A stretch of 64,000 nucleotides of DNA from NCBI GenBank assembly GCA_029250275.1, contig JAPFBP010000001.1:118210-182209 (forward strand), written 5' to 3'. Position numbers and translations under genes: made by a program. The first letter of the stretch is position 1; each line of letters starts with the position of its first letter. This stretch comes from Candidatus Nitrosopumilus sp. (GTDB lineage Archaea > Thermoproteota > Nitrososphaeria > Nitrososphaerales > Nitrosopumilaceae). The notes beneath the pieces were generated by a model that worked only from the letters and a program-made list of their open reading frames with translations, was not told where the DNA came from and did no database searches. This document shows positions 1 to 7,950 of the stretch, in pieces.

Positions 1-593
1 AAATTGTTGATAGCGGATTACATCTTGCATTTATGGCTCACTTTAATCATTTGAACGAATTATCAACTGATGTAGTGAAAAATGCAATTAAAGAAGTAAG
101 AAAAACAGGAGCACAAATCAGAACTCAATCTCCTCTATTAGCACATATCAACGATGATGCAGAAATGTGGGCTAAAATGTGGACCAAACAGGTTCAGTTG
201 GGATGTATTCCATACTACATGTTTGTAGTTAGAGATACAGGGGCTCAACATTACTTTGGAATTACTCTGGTAAAGGCTTATGAAATTTTCAAAAAAGCAT
301 ATTCTTCAGTTAGTGGATTAGCTAGAACTGTTCGTGGACCAAGTATGTCTGCTACTCCAGGAAAAGTACATGTAATTGGAACTGCAAATTTAAATGATCA
401 AAAAGTAATTGTTTTACGATTTTTACAGGGTAGAAATCCTGATTGGGTACAAGTACCATTCTTTGCAAAATATGATGAAAATGCAATTTGGTTAGATGAT
501 TTGAAACCTGCACTTACTGAAAAATTTTTCTTTGATGATGAGATGAAAAATTTCCAAGCAACACATCCAATTGAAGATTATCCTGAATCTTAG
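1..593 (+). CDS. Lysine 2,3-aminomutase-type radical SAM protein, C-terminal part (partial)
   Basis: The reading frame is open from the left edge (codon phase at base 3), so the N-terminal part, including the radical SAM CxxxCxxC motif, lies outside the window. The visible C-terminal part carries the HFNHLNEL block, then GAQIRTQSPLL and the GCIPYYMF segment, all typical of the KamA/YodO family. These enzymes move amino groups on lysine or related amino acids using S-adenosylmethionine, PLP and a 4Fe-4S cluster. The real substrate cannot be told from this fragment; a lysine 2,3-aminomutase that feeds an osmolyte is one option. It ends 74 bases before glutamine synthetase on the same strand. 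Confidence 0.75.
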   Translation, partial: IVDSGLHLAFMAHFNHLNELSTDVVKNAIKEVRKTGAQIRTQSPLLAHINDDAEMWAKMWTKQVQLGCIPYYMFVVRDTGAQHYFGITLVKAYEIFKKAYSSVSGLARTVRGPSMSATPGKVHVIGTANLNDQKVIVLRFLQGRNPDWVQVPFFAKYDENAIWLDDLKPALTEKFFFDDEMKNFQATHPIEDYPES

Positions 594-666
594 AATTAAC
601 CTGACTAACTTGACAATTCTATCTTACAAGACACTATTAGTAAAATAACTTGTAAAAATTATCAAA

Positions 667-2112
667 TTGAATATAGATCAAGTATTACAAATTATTAAAG
701 ATGAAAATATATCATTCATAGATTTTTGGTTTGTAGATATTTTTGGTGAACTTCATAGTGTTGGAATGCCAAGCTATGCAATTGATAAAAATAGTTTTGT
801 AAATGGTCTTGAAAAATTAGATGCGAGTTCTATTGTTGGATTTAAATCTGTGAATAATTCGGATATGATTCTATTACCTGATCCATCATCATTTAGAATT
901 CTTCCACAAGAATATGATCCTGGAACTCGTAAAAATGCAAGAATATTTTGTGATCTTTACGATGGTAGTACAAATAAAGAATCTCGATATAATCGGGACT
1001 CGAGAGGAATAGCACGTAAATCATCAGAAAAACTTCAGGAATTTGGATTAACTCATACTAATTGGGGTCCTGAAATAGAATTTTTTGTTTTTGATGCCAT
1101 CAATGTTTATCCATCACCTTATGCTGCAACTCATGCTGGAGGAGGTTCAGGCTATTCTATAGAATCTAAAGAATCGCCATGGGCAAAAGGAAATGTAAGT
1201 ACTGCAATATCTTTCAAGGAAGGATATTATCCATCACAACCCAAAGATACTCTCGCTGGATTTCGAAAAGATGTATGTGATGATTTGTATCATTATTTTG
1301 GAATAAAAATTGAAGCTGAACATCATGAAGTGGCAACTTCTGGTCAATGTGAAATTAATTTAGTTTATGATGAAATGATTACAATGGCAGATAATGTAAT
1401 TGCTGTCAAAAATTTAGTAAAAGTTAAAGCAAAAAGAAAAAATAAAGTTGCAACATTTATGCCAAAACCAATTTTTGGTGATAACGCATCTGCTATGCAT
1501 ACTCATCAAAGTTTATGGAATAAAAATACGAATGTAATGTATGACAAAGATGATGATTTAGCACAGATGAGTCAAACTGGAAGATATTATGTTGGAGGAA
1601 TTCTAAGTCATGCTGCAGCATTATGTGCAATTTCAAATCCTACTACAAATTCTTATAAACGTCTTGTTCCTGGATTTGAAGCACCAGTCAATATTTGTTG
1701 GGGATTAGCTAATCGTTCTACAGCTATTAGAGTTCCTATGTATAACAGAAATCAAGAAAAAAGTAAAAGAATTGAATATCGTGTACCTGATCCAACTGCT
1801 AATATCTATCTCTTAGAGGCTGGACTATTATTAGCAGGATTGGATGGAATAAAAAATAAAATTGATCCGGGAGATCCTATTGAAGAAAATGTATACAAGC
1901 TTTCTTCAGAAAAGAAAAGAGAATACAATATTGGTGCTTTACCTATATCATTAAAAGCTGCACTTGATTCTTTGGCTAGTGATTCTAAATTTTTAGAAGA
2001 TGTTTTCACAAAAGATTTCCTTGAAAAGTATTCTGAATTAAAATATAAAGAATATTCTGCATTTGCACAAACTCCTACGGCCTGGGAAGTTTCAATGTAT
2101 ATAGATGCATAA
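667..2112 (+). CDS. glnA: Glutamine synthetase, type I
   Basis: Makes glutamine from glutamate, ammonia and ATP, the main entry of ammonia into organic nitrogen. The 481 residues fit the family. The N-terminal beta-grasp part (DIFGELHSVG, residues 24-33) is followed by the catalytic barrel: EIEFF at 136-140, the AEHHEVATSGQCEINL block, HTHQSLW, and the arginine-rich IEYRVPDP strand. A tyrosine sits in the ENVYKLSSE stretch where bacterial enzymes can be adenylylated, but no adenylyltransferase is seen nearby. The start is TTG. PII and ammonium transporter genes lie within 5 kb downstream, which suggests a nitrogen-control neighbourhood. Confidence 0.95.
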   Translation: MNIDQVLQIIKDENISFIDFWFVDIFGELHSVGMPSYAIDKNSFVNGLEKLDASSIVGFKSVNNSDMILLPDPSSFRILPQEYDPGTRKNARIFCDLYDGSTNKESRYNRDSRGIARKSSEKLQEFGLTHTNWGPEIEFFVFDAINVYPSPYAATHAGGGSGYSIESKESPWAKGNVSTAISFKEGYYPSQPKDTLAGFRKDVCDDLYHYFGIKIEAEHHEVATSGQCEINLVYDEMITMADNVIAVKNLVKVKAKRKNKVATFMPKPIFGDNASAMHTHQSLWNKNTNVMYDKDDDLAQMSQTGRYYVGGILSHAAALCAISNPTTNSYKRLVPGFEAPVNICWGLANRSTAIRVPMYNRNQEKSKRIEYRVPDPTANIYLLEAGLLLAGLDGIKNKIDPGDPIEENVYKLSSEKKREYNIGALPISLKAALDSLASDSKFLEDVFTKDFLEKYSELKYKEYSAFAQTPTAWEVSMYIDA

Positions 2113-2323
2113 TTGGTACAAACATGAATTATTTCATGAAAATTAGTAGAACATTTTTAATTATGGTAATTGGCTTTTTTGAAATATTTATAATTGACAA
2201 TTCTTAGTACAACAAATTTTTTTTATAAAAGGGGAAGATATAATTTTCAAGATTGATTATAATTTAATTTTTAACTTTGATAATTAATGGTCTTCTTATA
2301 TTCTAAAAATTATAACTCAAAAC

Positions 2324-2745
2324 ATGGCAAGTTTAAAAAAAATTCTAGTCCCTTTTGATAGATCTCCAAATTCTATTAGAGGATTAGATAGTTCTATTGA
2401 AATTACAAAAGGCGGTGATGCTGAAATCACGGGATTTTATGTATTTCATTTACCTATAGATGCAAGAATAAAGTATCCTAAAAAATGAAAGATGAAGCAC
2501 AAAATAAAGCTGTTAAAGCTATTGGTTCTGCAATGAATAGAACTCAAAAGGCCGGTGCCACGTTCAAATACAAAACTGGTGGTGGACATACTGGTTCTAA
2601 AATTGTCAAATTTGCAGAAAAAGAGAAATTTGACATGATTGTTGTTGGTGCACGAGGTGTAGGTAGGGTAAAAGAATCATTTCTTGGAAGTACATCAAAC
2701 TATGTCATGCACAAAATAAAAGTTTCAGTATTAGTAGTAAAATAG
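2324..2745 (+). pseudogene. Universal stress protein (UspA family) split by a -1 frameshift
   Basis: Two adjoining frames together make one normal UspA protein of about 140 residues. The first (2324-2488, 54 aa) starts MASLKKILVPFDRS and ends KYPKK at a TGA. The second opens at 2485 and runs to 2745; its end has the ATP-binding pattern G-x2-G-x9-G-S (GARG...LGS). The frames join at a run of six A (2480-2485). One more A would restore a single frame reading KYPKKMKDEAQNK. It may be a decayed gene, a sequencing error in the homopolymer, or slippage-dependent expression. Family members bind ATP and act in stress responses. Confidence 0.8.
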
Positions 2746-2838
2746 TTAATCAATTTTTTTACATTTTTTCATATCCTTGATATTCTATGTAATAACCTAC
2801 AAGTATAGGAATTTGAAAAAATATTATTGGTGTAGAAT

Positions 2839-3990
2839 ATGATAGAAAATAATTATGATATTTTAGGAATTATAGAAGGTTCAACTGAAAAAGAAATTAG
2901 AGATGCGTTTAGACGATTAGCACTACAATTTCACTCAGATCGTGGAGGAGAAAATGAACAATTTATCAAAATTAAACAAGCATACGATGATCTAAAAATT
3001 GGTAAGAAATATCCGGAGACAGATTATGAAAAATTAACAAATTCTAAAGTTTATTCAGGTGATTCTGAGGTTGATGTTAGAAGAAAAAATCAGATTTTAG
3101 GTCAAGAATTATTCAAAGAAATGAAATCTGCAGAAGAATGGGCTTCAGCATTAAACAGATCAAACTCTACTGGATCACGATTGTTTGGATCAAAAACTCT
3201 TGGTGAAATTGAGTTAGAAAGAAAAGCAACTGGAGCTTTATCGATAAAGGGAAATTTTATGGCAGGAAGTTTAACTTATGATGGTTCCATAATAATGCAA
3301 GGTAGCATTTCTAGTCCATCGTGGACCCAAGAATATCAAACAAATATTCATCTAACACATGGTGATTTCAAATTTATCAATCCATTAGAAAATAAATATA
3401 AAATTGATAATGGTGCTAAAATTATTGTAGATAATGGTAACGTAGTTGTTGGAAATGTTTACGGTAGAAAATTTCGAGTTGAAGATTCTATACGTGTAGG
3501 CGTTTTTCAAATTCAAGAACATAGAACTCACATTTCAGCTCTAAATGGAAAAATTATTGCAGAAAATCTTACAAATACTGTATTACTTGAAGCTGATTCA
3601 ATTATTGTTCTGAATATAGAAGATGATGTAATATTATCTGCAAGAGAAATTTTATTTTATGGAGGAAAACTTACTTTTAATTCAGTTATTGAATTAAAAC
3701 AAGGCGGGTCAATACGATTCTTTGAGAATTTTTCTATTCAAGGTCTAAGTGGTGATGCAATAATTAAACTTGAAAATGGAAAAAAAATACGATTATTTAA
3801 TCTTAAAACTAAAAAAATCAAAGATTTAGCTAATGAGTTTGTACCTAACAAAGAAAATTACAATAAAGATGATACTATGGTTGGCAATGGATTTACAATT
3901 ACATATGAAATGCTAGATAATCTCTCACTGAAATCTACCAAAAAACAAAAACAAGGTTGGGTCTCAAAATTTGGATTTTCTAAAAAATAA
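2839..3990 (+). CDS. J-domain protein with altered HPD motif and long beta-rich C-terminal region
   Basis: Residues 4-60 read as a J-domain (YDILGI, then AFRRLALQFH and FIKIKQAYDDLK). The loop that normally reads HPD is HSD here (residues 32-34). In known J-proteins this tripeptide is needed to stimulate the Hsp70 ATPase, so classical co-chaperone activity is doubtful. The remaining 320 residues have no zinc-finger CxxCxGxG repeats and no region I recognise; they are rich in short alternating hydrophobic strands (for example GSIIMQGSIS). It is not a full DnaJ. No dnaK or grpE gene is nearby. Confidence 0.7.
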   Translation: MIENNYDILGIIEGSTEKEIRDAFRRLALQFHSDRGGENEQFIKIKQAYDDLKIGKKYPETDYEKLTNSKVYSGDSEVDVRRKNQILGQELFKEMKSAEEWASALNRSNSTGSRLFGSKTLGEIELERKATGALSIKGNFMAGSLTYDGSIIMQGSISSPSWTQEYQTNIHLTHGDFKFINPLENKYKIDNGAKIIVDNGNVVVGNVYGRKFRVEDSIRVGVFQIQEHRTHISALNGKIIAENLTNTVLLEADSIIVLNIEDDVILSAREILFYGGKLTFNSVIELKQGGSIRFFENFSIQGLSGDAIIKLENGKKIRLFNLKTKKIKDLANEFVPNKENYNKDDTMVGNGFTITYEMLDNLSLKSTKKQKQGWVSKFGFSKK

Positions 3991-4063
3991 TTAGGTTTGA
4001 AACTTATTTTTATGCCTGATAATGACCATTTCTGATAAATATACCTAATTTTAAAAATTATTT

Positions 4064-4645
4064 GTGAAAAAGATAGAGGCTATAATTAAACGAAAAAATT
4101 TTCCTATAATTAAAACAAATTTGAATGCAGTTGGCACATACATTATTGATAAACGAAATTTGGATGATAGCCATATTTACGATGAGTCGCGAGGTTCTCG
4201 TGTAGGTTCAACTAGTTTAAAGTCAATACCTCTAGCAAAAATAGAAATTGTAGTTTTAGATAAAGATGCAAGAAAAGTTGTTGAACTGATTTCAAAAAAT
4301 TCTGGTTTGTCATCAAATCATGGAGGCAAAATCTTTGTTTCTGAAATGGAAGAAGTTGTAGACATGGAAACTCTTGACGGACAACAAGATCTTGAAATAT
4401 ATTTAGATGAAAAATTAGGATCAAAACCATTACCAAAGCGTAGTAGATTTGTTCCATTACAAAAATTTACTTTACATAAATTACAAGTAACATATGAAGA
4501 GAATAAAGAATCACTTCGAAACGATTATCGAATAAAATCTTTTAGTGATTTTGTAAATTATTGTATTATGAAATCTATCCCAATTTTGGAAAAACAACTA
4601 AAAAATCCTACAATTGTTTATGAAAATAATTTTGGCAATTTTTAA
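4064..4645 (+). CDS. Divergent PII-family protein with C-terminal extension
   Basis: Residues 1-106 follow the PII fold pattern: start KKIEAIIKR, a T-loop-like stretch with SRGSRVGSTS (43-51), the strand AKIEIVVLD and the closing GGKIFVSEMEEVV (88-99). About 87 extra residues follow that ordinary PII proteins (about 112 aa) do not have; this tail is charged, with a possible helix near KFTLHKLQ and a second near FVNYCIMKS. PII proteins sense ATP/ADP and 2-oxoglutarate and control transporters and enzymes by their T-loop. The tail is unassigned. Start GTG. Its stop directly abuts, tail to tail, a minus-strand operon with a normal PII gene. Confidence 0.65.
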   Translation: MKKIEAIIKRKNFPIIKTNLNAVGTYIIDKRNLDDSHIYDESRGSRVGSTSLKSIPLAKIEIVVLDKDARKVVELISKNSGLSSNHGGKIFVSEMEEVVDMETLDGQQDLEIYLDEKLGSKPLPKRSRFVPLQKFTLHKLQVTYEENKESLRNDYRIKSFSDFVNYCIMKSIPILEKQLKNPTIVYENNFGNF

Positions 4646-4738
4646 TTAATAATATCCGTTAAACAAAGCTAATCCTACCAAAGTCATACCAATTGTTGCA
4701 AGTGTTAACTTTGCAATCATAATTTTAGATATTTTCAT
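4646..4738 (-). CDS. Mini membrane protein (30 aa)
   Basis: This short frame begins with ATG at 4738, which overlaps the stop codon of the 42-aa gene before it (ATGA), and ends exactly one base before the stop of the PII-like gene on the other strand. The peptide is a lysine-containing start followed by one hydrophobic span (TLATIGMTLVGLALF) and NGYY at the end. Translational coupling to its neighbour and tight packing support a real gene. No family is recognised; small single-span subunits of membrane complexes look like this. Confidence 0.5.
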   Translation of the reverse strand: MKISKIMIAKLTLATIGMTLVGLALFNGYY

Positions 4739-4863
4739 ATGGATAAACCAAAAATGATGGGTCCTACAATTACCCCGACTATTACTGCAATCTTGAGATA
4801 ATCTTTACCGTGAAGTGGTTGCATCTTCTTTCTATGAAATAATTTACTTTTACGCAGATTCAT
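4735..4863 (-). CDS. Mini membrane protein (42 aa)
   Basis: ATG at 4863 lies 9 bases after the stop of the PII gene on the same strand. The product has a basic N-terminal half (RKSKLFHRKK) and one transmembrane span (YLKIAVIVGVIVGPIIFGL). Its stop overlaps the next start. The basic head should stay in the cytoplasm by the positive-inside rule. Function unknown; being in line with a PII gene suggests, but does not show, a link to the transporter or to nitrogen control. Confidence 0.55.
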   Translation of the reverse strand: MNLRKSKLFHRKKMQPLHGKDYLKIAVIVGVIVGPIIFGLSI

Positions 4864-4872
4864 GATGATTAC

Positions 4873-5202
4873 TTAGATTGTTTCTTCCCCTTCATTACCT
4901 GTTGCAATGTCTATTGAACGTAAGATTTGTGAAACAAAAATTTTACCTACTCTTCCTTTATCTTTGATAATGCCTATTACTTCGTCTTCTTTTGTATCTG
5001 CAATTATGACTTCTAATTGATATTTGTCATTAAATTGAGGAACAAAAATCGCACTTCCTTTTGATGCGTGAATTTCAGGACCTGGTCTCTTTCCTCTTCC
5101 TCTGACTTTGACAACTGTGAGGCCACCTATGCCTATTTTTTTTAATCCTTCACTAATTGCCATTACGTCATTTTCTCCAAGTATAACTTGTATTTTGAGC
5201 AT
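4873..5202 (-). CDS. glnK: Nitrogen regulatory protein PII
   Basis: A 109-aa protein of standard PII length: strand MLKIQVIL, the GRGKRPGPEI stretch at the base of the T-loop (35-44), the strand YQLEVIIAD (61-69) and RVGKIFVSQI (84-93). PII trimers read energy and 2-oxoglutarate levels and block Amt channels or tune metabolic enzymes. The T-loop has no tyrosine at the usual uridylylated position, so control is probably by ligand binding only. It is divergent from the amt1 gene with 116 bases between starts, and a palindrome lies in that gap. Confidence 0.92.
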   Translation of the reverse strand: MLKIQVILGENDVMAISEGLKKIGIGGLTVVKVRGRGKRPGPEIHASKGSAIFVPQFNDKYQLEVIIADTKEDEVIGIIKDKGRVGKIFVSQILRSIDIATGNEGEETI

Positions 5203-5252
5203 TTAGTTATTGTAATTTCAATTACACAAATATAATTTCTGCTTTTGATAGT

Positions 5253-5269
5253 CAAATGATAATCATTTG
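5253..5269. promoter_or_regulatory. Perfect 17-bp palindrome between glnK and amt1
   Basis: CAAATGAT, one central A, then ATCATTTG form two perfect 8-bp arms. It lies 51 bases from the glnK start and 50 bases from the amt1 start, nearly in the middle of the divergent promoter region. Symmetry and position fit an operator for a dimeric regulator that sets both genes. The regulator is not known. High AT content makes chance palindromes more likely, so this is a candidate. Confidence 0.4.
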
Positions 5270-5318
5270 TTAATCAAATTTAGACATTGTTATTAATTCT
5301 AAATCAATATTCTTTTCA

Positions 5319-6647
5319 ATGGTACTTGATTCTGGAGACACAGCATGGATGCTTGTTGCTGGAAGTCTTGTATTGCTTATGATCCCTGCTCTAGGTCTGT
5401 TTGAATCAGGACTTTTAAGAAAAAAGAATGCAACTTCTATTTTCATGCAAATTTTCTTTGGTCTGGCAATGTTGAGTGTCATGTGGTTTATTTTTGGATT
5501 TAGTTTATCTTTTGGAGAGTCCACTTTGGGGTTGGTCGGAAATCTAGATTGGGTTTTTCTCAAAGGAATTCCATCTAATGCTCCATTAGAACAATATGCT
5601 CCAACAATTCCTGGTATGTTATTTGTAAAATTTCAATTAATGTTTGCAGCAATTACTCCGCTATTACTTACAGGAACAATTGCTGAAAGAATGAAGTTTA
5701 GTTCATTTGTTATATTTATTGCAGCATGGTCTATGCTAATCTACTACCCTCTTGTTCATTGGGTTTGGGGTGGAGGTTGGTTGGCACAATTTGGTGTAGC
5801 TGACTTTGCCGGTGGCATTGTAATTCACACTAGTGTGGGAATGGCAGCGTTAGCTGCAGCACTAGTACTTGGTAAGAGAAGACATTATGGTCCTGCAATA
5901 ATGATTCCTCATAGTATTCCACTAGCTGTACTTGGTTCTTCTTTATTGTGGCTTGGTTGGTTTGGATTTAATGCTGGAAGTGCTCTTTCTGCATCTGGTG
6001 GAGTCGCAGGAAATACTGTAATTGTAACTCACATGGCATCTTCAATTTCTGCTTTAATTTGGGCTGGTCTTTCTTGGATAAGAACAGGAAAGCCATCTGT
6101 TATTGCAACAATTAACGGTGCAATTGCAGGTCTTGCAGGAATTACACCTGCATCTGGATTTGTTAGTGTTGAACATGCATTTGTTATTGGAATAGCTATT
6201 GGTGTTCTCTCATACTCTGGAGTGGTGTTATTCAAAGAAAAACTAAAGATTGATGATGCACTTGATGTCAGCTCTGTTCACGGAGTTGCAGGTATTGTTG
6301 GTGCACTAGCAATTGGTATATTTGCAAGCAGCGTAATTAATCCTGGAGGACCTGACGGACTGCTCTTTGGAAATCCTGATCAATTATGGATTCAAGCTGT
6401 AGGTGTTGGTGTTGCAGGTGCAATGGGCTTTGGTGGAACTTGGATAATTTTACAAATAATGAAACATCTAATTGGAATTAGGGTTTCACCTGAAGTAGAA
6501 GACATTGGTTTGGATATCAGTGAACATGCAGAATCTGCTTATTCTGATGAAGAAGAGTTTATGTTAGATATGGATGATTATACAGATGAGTTACAGGATA
6601 AAGATGAAATCTTATTCAAAAAGAAATATTCTGGTAAGAAACAATGA
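5319..6647 (+). CDS. amt: Ammonium transporter Amt (paralogue 1)
   Basis: Membrane channel for ammonium uptake. The 442 residues contain about 11 hydrophobic spans. The first block DTAWMLVAGSLVLLMIPALG and the channel histidines of the twin-His pair (HTSVGMAALAAALVLG and DDALDVSSVHGVAG) are present. The C-terminal tail after RVSPEVEDIGLDISEH is longer and acidic (DEEEFMLDMDDYTDE) and may contact a PII protein. It is divergent from glnK, and its stop overlaps the start of the next gene (ATGA). Unlike amt2 in this window it has no cleavable leader. Confidence 0.94.
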   Translation: MVLDSGDTAWMLVAGSLVLLMIPALGLFESGLLRKKNATSIFMQIFFGLAMLSVMWFIFGFSLSFGESTLGLVGNLDWVFLKGIPSNAPLEQYAPTIPGMLFVKFQLMFAAITPLLLTGTIAERMKFSSFVIFIAAWSMLIYYPLVHWVWGGGWLAQFGVADFAGGIVIHTSVGMAALAAALVLGKRRHYGPAIMIPHSIPLAVLGSSLLWLGWFGFNAGSALSASGGVAGNTVIVTHMASSISALIWAGLSWIRTGKPSVIATINGAIAGLAGITPASGFVSVEHAFVIGIAIGVLSYSGVVLFKEKLKIDDALDVSSVHGVAGIVGALAIGIFASSVINPGGPDGLLFGNPDQLWIQAVGVGVAGAMGFGGTWIILQIMKHLIGIRVSPEVEDIGLDISEHAESAYSDEEEFMLDMDDYTDELQDKDEILFKKKYSGKKQ

Positions 6648-7009
6648 CTGTTAATTATGATGAACTATCAAAACAAGTTCTTGATTTAGATACTCAAGTT
6701 AGATTTGCAGGTGTTGCAAATAGTAAAGGTGTGATGATTGCTGGTGGCCATAAAGAGAATATAGAAAAAATCTTAGATGGTGATAATGTTAACATGTCAA
6801 TTCACTATGCATTACAAAAAAGAGATCTTTATACAAATTTAGCATATAAAATTGGTTCAGAACTATCATCAATAACTGAATATGAAAAAGTTACGATGAT
6901 TAGTATTCCAATTAATTCTAATGAATTGTTTATGGTTAGTACAGAACCAAGAACAGATTATTTAAAAATTATTGATTTTATTTATTCTGCTATAAATTCT
7001 CAAAAATAG
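6644..7009 (+). CDS. Small roadblock-like protein coupled to amt1
   Basis: A 121-aa soluble protein whose ATG overlaps the amt1 stop. The middle pattern (RFAGVANSKGVMIAGG, then a strand MISIPINSNELFMVST) resembles roadblock/profilin-type sensory folds that are common as stand-alone proteins in this phylum. That reading is an inference from pattern only. The tight coupling to amt1 suggests a role in transporter control or ammonium sensing. Confidence 0.55.
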   Translation: MTVNYDELSKQVLDLDTQVRFAGVANSKGVMIAGGHKENIEKILDGDNVNMSIHYALQKRDLYTNLAYKIGSELSSITEYEKVTMISIPINSNELFMVSTEPRTDYLKIIDFIYSAINSQK

Positions 7010-7044
7010 AGCCAATTTAGGCATGAAATATCTAATTTTTCATA

Positions 7045-7692
7045 TTAAGTAATACTGGAATTATTTTTTTCTTTTAACTTCAAAATACTATAATCGTATT
7101 TCTTTTTCATTTCAATAGAACAAAATTGTGTAAATTTGTATTCCTCAAAGTCTTTTAAAATTCCATACAAATTACTACCAATAACCATACTATTTTTTGG
7201 ACAAAATGAATTAATCTTAAAACATCTATTCACTGTAGGTCCAAAAACATCTGATATGTTGGAAGTAGTGCTTTCAGCTACCTTTACTGAACCACACGTA
7301 ACACTAATTTTGTAATCTAATCCATCTATATTTTTTGCATTAAGTTCATTTTTTAATTCGTCATGAGATTCAATCATAGATAAACAACATTCTAACATGT
7401 TTTTCATTGCTTCAGAATCAAGAGAATCAATATTTGGAAATCTAAACATTAAAGCATCTCCAATATTTTTTATCACTTTACCATTATATTTATGAATAAT
7501 TTTTGCCATAAAATTTAGAAAAATTTCATACATTTTAGAAACATCATCATCTGATAATTTAGATGATATTATAGTAGAATCTGTCATATCAACTACACCT
7601 ACACAATCATTTTGTATACGTTGAGAAAACTTTAGCAACATATCACCTTCAATTTTTGCTGAGTGGAGCATTACCATTGTTGGTGATGTCAA
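7045..7692 (-). CDS. Class III adenylate/guanylate cyclase-like protein
   Basis: Residues 27-165 form a class III cyclase catalytic domain. The first metal aspartate is in VGVVDMTDST (D35), the second in IKNIGDALMFRF (D79), and the FGPTVNRCFKI block (150-160) corresponds to the GxxVNxAAR motif. The transition-state asparagine is kept (N155), but the following arginine position is lysine (K159). No membrane span or receiver domain is present, so it would be soluble. It could make a cyclic nucleotide or be a regulatory relative. Its 5' end overlaps, on the opposite strand, a truncated gene remnant; a later start such as M18 (DMLLKF) is possible. Confidence 0.75.
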   Translation of the reverse strand: MTSPTMVMLHSAKIEGDMLLKFSQRIQNDCVGVVDMTDSTIISSKLSDDDVSKMYEIFLNFMAKIIHKYNGKVIKNIGDALMFRFPNIDSLDSEAMKNMLECCLSMIESHDELKNELNAKNIDGLDYKISVTCGSVKVAESTTSNISDVFGPTVNRCFKINSFCPKNSMVIGSNLYGILKDFEEYKFTQFCSIEMKKKYDYSILKLKEKNNSSIT

Positions 7693-7915
7693 AAGTAAAG
7701 AACAACGTTCTGTTGATTTTACTACTACAGTATATGATAATCCTGAAAAAACATCTCATGCAACTTATACAAATCCAGCTCAAAGACTAACAACATATTA
7801 CGAATTAATGCTATTCATTATTCTTGTTCCAGGTATAATGTTCATCATTGCATTTGCATGGTTAAAGAAAAAACCTAAAATCAAAGATGAAACATCAGGC
7901 GCTGTAAAAATCTAA
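7625..7915 (+). pseudogene. 5'-truncated remnant of a membrane-anchored protein gene
   Basis: The frame is open from just after a TGA at 7622 to a TAA at 7913, about 96 codons, but has no ATG, GTG or TTG before the membrane span. The product would have a beta-rich outer part (AEWSITIVGDVK, VDFTTTVYDNPE), then one span (LMLFIILVPGIMFIIAFAW) and a basic tail (LKKKPKIK). This is the typical C-terminal end of an exported, anchored protein. The missing 5' part seems replaced by the start of the cyclase gene on the other strand (overlap 7625-7692). The family is not recognised. Confidence 0.5.
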
Positions 7916-7950
7916 AATAATAAAAAGAAATTAAAAATTGTTGAACTAAT

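Noticed and set aside
2124-2207. A 27-codon hydrophobic frame between glnA and the stress protein
   Set aside because: Too short and too AT-biased to separate from chance; no ribosome site or conservation signal can be seen.
7625-7915. The headless fragment as an ammonia monooxygenase subunit B end
   Set aside because: It has an outer beta part and C-terminal span like AmoB, but the residues do not match the AmoB pattern I know, so no family was given.
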